Position numbers and translations under genes: made by a program. The notes under the pieces are model-generated. The model made no database searches. It saw only the letters and a program-made list of their open reading frames with translations, and was not told the origin of the DNA. Below, piece after piece: positions 8,469-15,409 of a DNA stretch of 64,000 nt (positions are counted from its first letter, which is position 1; each line of letters starts with the position of its first letter). Source of the stretch: UBA6168 sp964508135 (GTDB lineage: Bacteria > Bacteroidota > Bacteroidia > Chitinophagales > Saprospiraceae); the NCBI GenBank assembly GCA_964508135.1, contig CAZDSU010000001.1, positions 62,001-126,000 on the forward strand. The letters are read 5' to 3'.

Positions 8469-9875
8469 TTAGTTTGATTTGACAAAACTTTCGCTGTCCA
8501 TGAGGAACTGCGCGTCGGCGGCAACCTCGTCCATTTCGGAAATGCCCGACCGCACCTCCAGCCAATCGCCGGAGATGCCGCCCACCTCGATTTTTTGGGT
8601 TTTAAAAACGCCGTCTTTTTTCAAAAAAACCACCTTTTGCCTACCCAAATCGAGGGCAGCTGTCCTTGGTATCCAAAGTCCAGAACGCCCGCCCGCCCGC
8701 ACTGTAGCGTTGAGCAATGCGCCCGGCTTCAATTTGCCGCCGGGATTTTCGAGATAGACCCTTGCCCGAAGGTTTTTGCCGCCCGCTCCAAACTGTGGCT
8801 CGACGTAGTTGATTTTCCCTGAAAAGGGCTTGTCAAATGGCTCAATGCGGATGCTCGCTGTTTGCCCAACCTTGACCGCCGCAGCATCGGACGGGTAAAA
8901 TTCGAGCAACGCCCACACCGTGGCCAAGCTTTGAACACTGAACAAACGCTGCCCTTTTTGAACGTACATGCCCTCTCGCAGGTATAGTTCGCCGCCGCCG
9001 GGAGTGGCGTTCGGAACGGGTTGTGCAGTAGCAGCTTCTGCGCCCATGTCCGCTCCAGCAGCAGCGGGCGCTGTCATATTGTTTTCAAAAACCAGCCCGT
9101 CGTAGGGGCTGAAAACTGGCAACGACAGGTTGGGCTTGCGGGATTTTTCCACCCCTTGAATTTGCTGGGAAGTCAAGCCAAGGAGCGAAAGTCGTCGGCG
9201 GGCATTTTCAATCAAAGTAGTGTTGGCAGCGTCGTTTTCCAACAGGAAAATCAAGTCCTGCTGTGCGGTGGCGATTTCTGGGCTGTACATATCGAGGATG
9301 CGCTGCCCTTTCTTCACGGGCTGGTACGGGTATTTGACGTACAGGCGCTCGATGCGCCCCCCGAACCGGGCGGAAATGGCCTGTACCTTGCGGGCATCAT
9401 AGGCGAGGTAGCCCGGTGCTTCCATGCTGGCAGTGAGGGTTTTGCGCACCGGGTGGACGGTTTTTATGCTGCTCAAAACATACTCGTAGGTTGGCTTCAA
9501 GAGCATATCAAGGTCGCTGGAAAAAGTGTCTCCCGACGTGCCAGTCATTTCCTTTTTCACCAAATCCATTTTGCAAATCGGGCACGTGCCCGGCTCGTTT
9601 CGCACGATTTCGGGGTGCATGGGGCAAGTGTAAACGGCAGTAGAATCCTCGTGCTTCATGGTTGAATGGTCGTGCTCATCGGGCATTTCGACCGGCTTCA
9701 AGTCCATTTTGCATACGGGGCAAGTGCCAGGTTCGTGGTAGGTCTTGTCGCCCTCGCATTTCATCGGACATTGGTAGGCGGTGGCTTCGCCATGCTGCGA
9801 ATGGTCGTTTTTGCAACCGAAAAAAACAAATAAAGCGACGGCAACGCCCCATCCAAGACCTTGGAGAGGTCGCAT
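8469..9875 (-). CDS. CusB-like RND efflux adaptor with two HMBD domains
   Basis: Predicted 468-residue periplasmic adaptor of a copper RND pump. The hydrophobic N-terminus ends in FFGC, a probable lipobox, followed by two heavy-metal-binding domains: YQCPMKCEGDKTYHEPGTCP with CKMDL, and YTCPMHPEIVRNEPGTCPIC. The membrane-fusion fold follows (ARFGGRIERLYVKYPYQPVK). The start is uncertain. The ATG at 9875 lies inside a REP palindrome, so the first residues MRPLQG are repeat-encoded; an ATG at 9989 overlapping the TolC stop would give 38 more residues, mostly repeat-derived. Whether the two adaptors form mixed hexamers or work in turn is not known. Confidence 0.9.
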   Translation of the reverse strand: MRPLQGLGWGVAVALFVFFGCKNDHSQHGEATAYQCPMKCEGDKTYHEPGTCPVCKMDLKPVEMPDEHDHSTMKHEDSTAVYTCPMHPEIVRNEPGTCPICKMDLVKKEMTGTSGDTFSSDLDMLLKPTYEYVLSSIKTVHPVRKTLTASMEAPGYLAYDARKVQAISARFGGRIERLYVKYPYQPVKKGQRILDMYSPEIATAQQDLIFLLENDAANTTLIENARRRLSLLGLTSQQIQGVEKSRKPNLSLPVFSPYDGLVFENNMTAPAAAGADMGAEAATAQPVPNATPGGGELYLREGMYVQKGQRLFSVQSLATVWALLEFYPSDAAAVKVGQTASIRIEPFDKPFSGKINYVEPQFGAGGKNLRARVYLENPGGKLKPGALLNATVRAGGRSGLWIPRTAALDLGRQKVVFLKKDGVFKTQKIEVGGISGDWLEVRSGISEMDEVAADAQFLMDSESFVKSN

Positions 9876-9957
9876 ATTGGTAGAACGGTGCCAAACCGCA
9901 GCAACCCGACCTCGGAGAGGTCGAACGTCCTTGTGAATGTGCGACCTCTCCGGGGCC
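9857..9957. repeat. Three RAYT-type palindromes (REP copies 1-3)
   Basis: Copy 1 (9857-9886) has GACCTTGGAGAGGTC followed by GCATATTGG. Copy 2 (9908-9922) has GACCTCGGAGAGGTC. Copy 3 (9943-9957) is a degenerate reverse copy. The unit is a six-base stem GACCTC/GAGGTC around GGA. The same unit lies on both sides of the RAYT gene about 1.5 kb away. Confidence 0.85.
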
Positions 9958-9963
9958 GGTGAA

Positions 9964-11238
9964 TTAACGTATTTCCAGTTCTTTTTCATAAGCGGTTTTA
10001 GCTTGCAGTAATTGTTGAAGAAGGTCGAGTTGTGCCAGGCGGCTCATTTTCAGTTCCAGCCAGGCATCGAGCGCCATGAACAGTTCATCAGTGTTCTGTT
10101 CGTAGGCGAGCAGGGTGCTTTGGAAACGCTTGCGCTGGTTGGGCACAATGTCGTTTTCATAGCGTTCGATTTGGTTTTGCAGAGTCTGCATCATCACCAG
10201 GCGGTCGGCAAGCGCACCCCGGATTTGATTGGCAAGCGCCGCTTTTTCCCACTCGAATGCCGCCAGCCGGAAGTCAATGCCCTCAATATTGGCCTTGATG
10301 TCCTTGTTCGCCCAGGGGGCAATCGGCATGGTCACCATGCCCATGAGCGAGAACTGCCCAGGTTGACTGCCGAAGGTGAACATGTGGTCGTAGCGGATGC
10401 CAAACTCCGGTTTGAGTTTGGAGCGATTGAATTCCTGCTCCAGTCGGGCGGTGCGCAGGTTGGCTTCCACGGCCTGAATATCGCTTCGGGCAAGGATGTG
10501 GCTGGTGTCAGGCAGAATTGGCAGTTCCTTCCAGTATGACAAAAAAGCAGTGGTATCCACGTCCATATCCATTTCCTGTGGGAACTGCATCAAGGCTTCA
10601 AGCATCGTTTTTTGCTGCCGGATTTCACCTGCGTACATCGCCTGCATTCGGTCGAGGTCGGCGAGTTCCGCCTCTGCCTTGTAGATGCTGCCGAGCTTTT
10701 CCCGGTTAAATTTGAACCGCTCCTTGGCGCTGTCAATCATGAGGCGCAACAGATTTTTGCTTTCCTCCAGCACGGCGATTTTGCGCTTCAGCACCAGCCA
10801 GTTGAAGTAGGCCGATTTCGCTTCCGCAAAAAGCATGTTCCGCATCACGCCCTTTTCTGCCCCTTGCATCGCCGACATGGATGCCATGTAACGACCCTCG
10901 GCTTCCTGCATTTTCCGGTTGGGCAGCATCTGCTCGCCGGACACCATGAAGCTACCCATGCCGTCGCCGTGTGCCCCCTGATCGGTCCAGCGTTTTGGGT
11001 TGTAGGGCGTCATCCAAAGGCCACCACTCACCGTTGGTGGGGGCAATGTGCGTGTGCCTTTGGCATAGGTGTCGAGTTCCCGGATGCGGGCATCTGGGGC
11101 TTTCAAGGCCGGGTGGGTGAGTTCGATTCGGTAGAGAATCGAGTCGAGCGGGAGGAGGGTTTGGGCAGGCAGTTCTTTTTGAGATAGCGCCAGCCCAACG
11201 CACAACAAGCTTATTTTCAATATTTTATGATGTTTCAT
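9964..11238 (-). CDS. TolC-family outer-membrane channel (CusC-like)
   Basis: Predicted 424-residue outer-membrane efflux channel. A signal peptide (MKHHKILKISLLCVGLALSQ, cut near PAQT) is followed by two long helical-hairpin repeats typical of outer membrane efflux proteins (ALKAPDARIRELDTYAKGTR; RTARLEQEFNRSKLKPEFGI). It lies between cusA and two cusB-like adaptors, so it should complete a tripartite copper exporter. The start at 11238 gives the signal peptide; the frame-open ATG at 11271 is encoded by a REP palindrome. The gene ends 89 bases before the chosen adaptor start and is separated from cusA by the RAYT gene and REP copies. Confidence 0.9.
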   Translation of the reverse strand: MKHHKILKISLLCVGLALSQKELPAQTLLPLDSILYRIELTHPALKAPDARIRELDTYAKGTRTLPPPTVSGGLWMTPYNPKRWTDQGAHGDGMGSFMVSGEQMLPNRKMQEAEGRYMASMSAMQGAEKGVMRNMLFAEAKSAYFNWLVLKRKIAVLEESKNLLRLMIDSAKERFKFNREKLGSIYKAEAELADLDRMQAMYAGEIRQQKTMLEALMQFPQEMDMDVDTTAFLSYWKELPILPDTSHILARSDIQAVEANLRTARLEQEFNRSKLKPEFGIRYDHMFTFGSQPGQFSLMGMVTMPIAPWANKDIKANIEGIDFRLAAFEWEKAALANQIRGALADRLVMMQTLQNQIERYENDIVPNQRKRFQSTLLAYEQNTDELFMALDAWLELKMSRLAQLDLLQQLLQAKTAYEKELEIR

Positions 11239-11252
11239 TTTTGATTTTTTCC

Positions 11253-11330
11253 GACCTCGGAGAGGTCTCATGTTGGTAGAACAAGACGCCCAGACCCAAT
11301 TCCCGACCTCGGAGAGGTCGAATGTTGGTT
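11253..11330. repeat. REP copies 4 and 5, downstream of the RAYT gene
   Basis: GACCTCGGAGAGGTC followed by TCATGTTGGTAGAAC (11253-11282), and the same palindrome followed by GAATGTTGG (11305-11330). Both point the same way and lie on the 3' side of the RAYT gene. Copy 4 supplies an ATG in frame with the TolC gene. Confidence 0.9.
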
Positions 11331-11359
11331 GAAAGTTGGTTATAGAATATCGCCGACCT

Positions 11360-11827
11360 TCAATCCGGGATGAAAAAATCGAACATTTTCTTTTGCCCGA
11401 TTTCTACCTCGAAATCTGCCAATATTTTCAAAAACTCCTTCTCGAACGTTCGTTGGCGATGATGTTCTTTTTGGTTCAAAATGTATTTACAAACGGCATC
11501 CCGATGCGTCCGGCTGTATGAAAATGCTCCATATCCCGCCTGCCAATCGAATTTGAATTTTGAAAAACGGTTTTCGTGGATGAAATCATTGGTGGCTTTT
11601 TTGATTTCCCGGACCAAATCGGACAATGCCTCGGCGGGTTTTAGTCCGAAGAATATGTGGATATGATCGGGCATTCCTCCAATAGCGTACATTTTATGCC
11701 CCCGTTTTTGGATAATACCTGTCGTGTATTTGAAAAGGTCTTCCTCCCATTCCGGTTGGATGAGGACTTGCCGGTGTTTAACCGAAAACACGGTTTGAAT
11801 GTAGATTTGAGAAAATACGTCTGCCAT
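11360..11827 (-). CDS. REP-associated tyrosine transposase (Y1, IS200-like)
   Basis: Predicted 155-residue single-domain HUH nuclease of the IS200/RAYT type, which nicks single-stranded DNA and attaches covalently through a tyrosine. The metal-binding HUH motif is DHIHIFFG, and the catalytic Tyr lies in the helix CKYILNQKEHH. The phrase YGAFSYSRTHRDAV before it is typical of this family. The ATG at 11827 starts MADVFSQIYIQTVFS, the normal family beginning; the longer frame to 11923 translates REP sequence. No IS200 terminal hairpins or accessory orfB are seen. The many palindromes nearby make RAYT more likely than an active IS200. Confidence 0.92.
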   Translation of the reverse strand: MADVFSQIYIQTVFSVKHRQVLIQPEWEEDLFKYTTGIIQKRGHKMYAIGGMPDHIHIFFGLKPAEALSDLVREIKKATNDFIHENRFSKFKFDWQAGYGAFSYSRTHRDAVCKYILNQKEHHRQRTFEKEFLKILADFEVEIGQKKMFDFFIPD

Positions 11828-11862
11828 ATTGTTTGATTTTGCGAATTTACCATCATGCGAAT

Positions 11863-12095
11863 CTACCAACATGCGACCTCTCCGAGGTCGGGGCGTTGGG
11901 GATGCCTGTTCTGCTACCAACATGCGACCTCTCCGAGGTCAAATTGCAGACTACCTTCCTGACCTCGGAGAGGTCGCACGTTGGAAGAAACGCACCATGA
12001 ACCATTGTTTCCTGACCTCGGAGAGGTCGTATGTTGGTAGAATTGAATCATGCCCCCCCTTGCTTCCTATCTCGGAGAGGTCGCACATTGGTAAA
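11863..12095. repeat. REP copies 6-10, upstream of the RAYT gene
   Basis: Copies 6 (11863-11889) and 7 (11914-11940) are inverted: CTACCAACATGCGACCTC then TCCGAGGTC. Copies 8 (11961-11990), 9 (12014-12042) and 10 (12067-12095, first bases changed) are direct. All keep the palindrome and the GCATGTTGG-like tail. The block fills the space between the RAYT gene and the end of cusA. Confidence 0.9.
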
Positions 12096-12104
12096 AGCAT
12101 TTTC

Positions 12105-15100
12105 CTACTCCTGCACATCATAAACTTCAATTTTTCCCTGCCTGCGCAATTCCCGCTCTTTCATCATTTCAAAAACGATGGGCGTCACGAGCAACACGTA
12201 CAGGGTGGATGAAATGGTGCCGCCGATGAGCGGCAAGGTGATGGGCAGCATCACGTCGCTGCCGACGCCGGTCGCCCAGAGGATGGGGACGAGACCAAAT
12301 AGCGACACAGAAACCGTCATCAGCTTGGGGCGAAGGCGCTTGGCAGCGCCCCAGATGACCCACTCCCGCAGGTCGGCATTCGTGATGGTTTCGTTGGAGT
12401 TGCCCTTTTCGGCGACGAGGCGTTGCATGGCTTCGTTGAGGTAAATCGTCATCAGCATCGCCGTTTCAATGGCCATGCCGAACAAGGCGATAAAGCCCAC
12501 TGCCACCGCCACCGACAGGTTTACCCCATAAAAATAGACCATGTACACCCCGCCGATGAGGGCAAAAGGCACCGTAATCATGGTGGTGAGCGCTTCCTTG
12601 ACAGAATGGTACGTGGCATACAGCACGAAGAAAATGATAAGCAGCACGATGGGCAAAATGAGCTTCAGCGTCTGGCTCGCCCGGATTTGGTTTTCCCATT
12701 GCCCACTCCACTCGATGTAATAGCCTTTCGGCAATTGCTTCCCGGCGGCGTCCAGCTTTTGCTGCGCTTCCTGCACCGTGCCGCCGAGGTCACGCTCCCG
12801 CACGTTGAACAGCACCGTGCCACGCAGCATGGCGTTTTCGGAGTTGATCATCGGCGGGCCTTCACTAATGCGCACGTCCGCCACCGCTTCGAGGGGGATG
12901 GGGCCGTAATTAGCGGTCTGCACTTGAAGTCGGCGCAAGTCGTCGAGGTTGTTGCGGAAATCCTGGGCAAAGCGGGCGTTGACGGTGAAGCGCTCCCGCC
13001 CTTCGACGGTGGTGGTCAGCACCATGCCGCCGATGGCGCTTTCGACGAGCATGTTCACGTCGTCTACGCTGAGTCCGTAGCGACCGATTTCTTCCCGTTT
13101 CACCACAATGTCAATGTATTTGCCGCCGGTGATGGGTTCCACGTAGAGGTCTTTCACGCCGTCAATACCTTCGAGTTCTTTTTTCAGCAACTGGGCAACG
13201 GAGTAGATTGTGTCGAGGTTTTGACCGTAAACCTTCAGGCCCACGTCGGTGCGGATGCCCGTCGAAAGCATGTTGATGCGGTTGATGATGGGCTGCGTCC
13301 AGCCATTCACCACACCTGGGATTTGCATCTTGGCATTCAGCTCGTTGATGATGTCGTTTTTGGTCAAGTCCGCCCGCCACTCGCTTTTCGGTTTGAGCAA
13401 AATTATGGTCTCGATCATGCTGATGGGCGAGTTGTCGGTGGCAGTATTTGCCCGGCCAGCCTTGCCCAACACATGACTCACCTCCGGCACGCTGGCGATG
13501 ATTTTGTCCTGCACCTGCAAGATGCGTTTGACCTCCGAGTTTGAAACATCAGGCAGCGTAACGGGCATGAACAACAGCGAGCCTTCGTCGAGCGGCGGCA
13601 TGAACTCCGTGCCCATCCGCAGCATCATCGGGATGCTGACCAGCAGTGCCACGAGCATGATGGCAAGCGTGGTTTTGCGCCAGCGCAAACAAAGTTTCAG
13701 GATGGGCGTGTAAATTTTTTCCAAGAAACGGTTGATGGGATTAGAGCCTTCCGGCTTGAGTTTTCCCTTCAAAATCAGCGCTATCAGCACGGGTGTCAGC
13801 GTGATGGCAAGGAAGGCATCCACCAGCAGGATAAAGGTTTTTGTCCAGGCCAAAGGGGAGAACAGCTTGCCTTCCATGCCCGTGAGCAAAAAGACTGGCA
13901 GGAACGAGGTGATGGTGACGATGGTGGAAAAGAAAACGCCAGGACCAACTTGCTTGCAGGCTTTTTCGATGACCGTGAGGCGCTCCGCAAAGGTTTTTGC
14001 CCACGTCGCTTCCGCTAGGTGTCGGTAGGCATTTTCGACCATCACGATGCCGTCATCCACCACCACGCCAATGGCAAGGGCGATGCCCGTCAGCGACATG
14101 ATGTTGGAGGAAATGCCAAACGCTTCGAGCAGGATGAACCCAATTGCCACCGAGATGGGCAGTTGAATCAAGATGATGAGGGCGCTGCGCCAATGGAACA
14201 GGAACAATAGCACCACGATGGAAACGGCAATCATCTCCTCGGTGAGCGTGTTTTTCACCGAGCTGATGGAAGCTTCGATGAGTTCGCTGCGGTCGTAGCT
14301 GACCTTGAACTTTACGCCTGGGGGCAATCCCTTTTCAACTTCGGCCATTTTTATTTTCACGGCTTTGATGACGTTGTCGGCGTTCTCCCCGTACCGCATG
14401 ACCACGATGCCGCCGACCACCTCGCCTTTGCCGTCCATGTCGAAGATGCCGAGGCGCAGGTCGCCGCCCATTTGCACATTCGCCACGTCCTTTATCCGTA
14501 CGGGTACCGAGCCGTAATTGCCGACGGGAATGTTCTCGATGTCCGCCGTGTTTTTCAGGTAGCCCAAGCCACGCACGATGTACGCCATGTCGCTCATCTC
14601 GAACTTGCGCCCGCCCACGTCGTTGTTGTTGCTCCGGATGGCGTTGAGCACATCCATCAGTGGCACATTGTAATAGTTGAGCTTGTAAGGGTCAATGTTC
14701 ACTTGGTACTGCTTGCCGAAGCCGCCGAACGACGCTACTTCGCTCACGCCGGGCACGGTTTGCAGGGCAAATTTGACGTACCAATCCTGCAACGCCCGCT
14801 GTTCGCCAAGGTCCATGCCGGGGGCGTCGAGGTGGTACCAGAAGATGTGACCGACGCCCGTACCATCGGGACCGAGGGAAGGAACAGCGCCTTCGGGCAA
14901 CAGTCGCTGGGCGAAGTTGAGGCGCTCCAGCACCCTCGTCCGTGCCCAGTAGATATCCACGTTGTCCTCGAAAATGACATAGACGAAGCTCATCCCGAAC
15001 ATGGAGCTGCCCCGAATATTTTTCACCTTCGGAATGCCCTGGAGGTTGGACACCAGCGGGTAGGTCACCTGGTCTTCGATGAGCTGCGGGCTGCGGCCCA

Positions 15101-15260
15101 TCCACTCTGTAAAGACGATTACCTGGTTTTCCGAAAGGTCGGGAATGGCGTCAATCGGGTTGTTCCGCACGGAATAGATGCCCCAAGCGAACAAACCTGC
15201 CGCCGCCATCAGCACGAGCAGGCGGTTGCGAAGCGAGATTTGGACTAGTTTTTCAACCAT
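12105..15260 (-). CDS. cusA: CusA-like heavy-metal RND efflux pump
   Basis: Predicted 1051-residue inner-membrane proton-driven pump for monovalent copper or silver. The N-terminus (MVEKLVQISLRNRLLVLMAA) and the early phrases NPIDAIPDLSENQVIVFTEW and GSSMFGMSFVYVIFEDNVDI are typical of the CusA/CzcA heavy-metal family. Two blocks of six membrane helices flank periplasmic porter domains; the TM4 segment has GIALAIGVVVDDGIVMVENA with the acidic residues used for proton relay. Met-rich phrases (MLRMGTEFMPPLDEGSLLFM) support a copper or silver substrate. It is full length. A 22-residue cationic peptide gene ends 13 bases upstream, and REP elements follow its stop codon. Confidence 0.95.
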   Translation of the reverse strand: MVEKLVQISLRNRLLVLMAAAGLFAWGIYSVRNNPIDAIPDLSENQVIVFTEWMGRSPQLIEDQVTYPLVSNLQGIPKVKNIRGSSMFGMSFVYVIFEDNVDIYWARTRVLERLNFAQRLLPEGAVPSLGPDGTGVGHIFWYHLDAPGMDLGEQRALQDWYVKFALQTVPGVSEVASFGGFGKQYQVNIDPYKLNYYNVPLMDVLNAIRSNNNDVGGRKFEMSDMAYIVRGLGYLKNTADIENIPVGNYGSVPVRIKDVANVQMGGDLRLGIFDMDGKGEVVGGIVVMRYGENADNVIKAVKIKMAEVEKGLPPGVKFKVSYDRSELIEASISSVKNTLTEEMIAVSIVVLLFLFHWRSALIILIQLPISVAIGFILLEAFGISSNIMSLTGIALAIGVVVDDGIVMVENAYRHLAEATWAKTFAERLTVIEKACKQVGPGVFFSTIVTITSFLPVFLLTGMEGKLFSPLAWTKTFILLVDAFLAITLTPVLIALILKGKLKPEGSNPINRFLEKIYTPILKLCLRWRKTTLAIMLVALLVSIPMMLRMGTEFMPPLDEGSLLFMPVTLPDVSNSEVKRILQVQDKIIASVPEVSHVLGKAGRANTATDNSPISMIETIILLKPKSEWRADLTKNDIINELNAKMQIPGVVNGWTQPIINRINMLSTGIRTDVGLKVYGQNLDTIYSVAQLLKKELEGIDGVKDLYVEPITGGKYIDIVVKREEIGRYGLSVDDVNMLVESAIGGMVLTTTVEGRERFTVNARFAQDFRNNLDDLRRLQVQTANYGPIPLEAVADVRISEGPPMINSENAMLRGTVLFNVRERDLGGTVQEAQQKLDAAGKQLPKGYYIEWSGQWENQIRASQTLKLILPIVLLIIFFVLYATYHSVKEALTTMITVPFALIGGVYMVYFYGVNLSVAVAVGFIALFGMAIETAMLMTIYLNEAMQRLVAEKGNSNETITNADLREWVIWGAAKRLRPKLMTVSVSLFGLVPILWATGVGSDVMLPITLPLIGGTISSTLYVLLVTPIVFEMMKERELRRQGKIEVYDVQE

Positions 15261-15273
15261 GGTTTATTGGTTT

Positions 15274-15342
15274 TCAGCGACAGCATTTCTTGATGAAAAT
15301 CGCTGTTAGCACTTTTTTGAAAAAGGCAATTATCGTAGTCAT
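15274..15342 (-). CDS. Tiny cationic Cys-Cys peptide (22 aa), copy before cusA
   Basis: A 22-codon frame ends 13 bases before cusA. Its C-terminal part reads FFKKVLTAIFIKKCCR, then a stop. Two other tiny frames in this operon, at 18109-18165 and 21380-21439, encode related peptides with the pattern F-x-K-K-hydrophobic, then F-I-x-K-x-C-polar-stop. Shared sequence at three gene boundaries supports real coding. The peptide is amphipathic and basic with two adjacent cysteines, so membrane association and Cu(I) binding are possible, or it may be a regulatory leader peptide. I know no named family. Confidence 0.6.
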   Translation of the reverse strand: MTTIIAFFKKVLTAIFIKKCCR

Positions 15343-15409
15343 TTTAGACTTTTTTGCAACGTGAATGCCAGCACCGCCTCAACATTTCCCCCATGAACAA
15401 GTCCTCCAT

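Larger units (their letters stand above)
11253..11940. mobile_element. RAYT gene flanked by inverted REP pairs
   Basis: A REP-associated tyrosine transposase gene (11360-11827) is bracketed by two REP copies on the left (11253, 11305) and two inverted copies on the right (11863, 11914). This is the usual layout of a domesticated REP/RAYT unit. It sits between cusA and the tolC-adaptor genes and probably entered the efflux operon after the operon was built. Confidence 0.75.

Noticed and set aside
9857..12095. Possible CRISPR array from repeated 15-base palindromes
   Set aside because: Spacing is irregular, orientation varies, no cas genes are present and a RAYT gene is; REP elements explain it.
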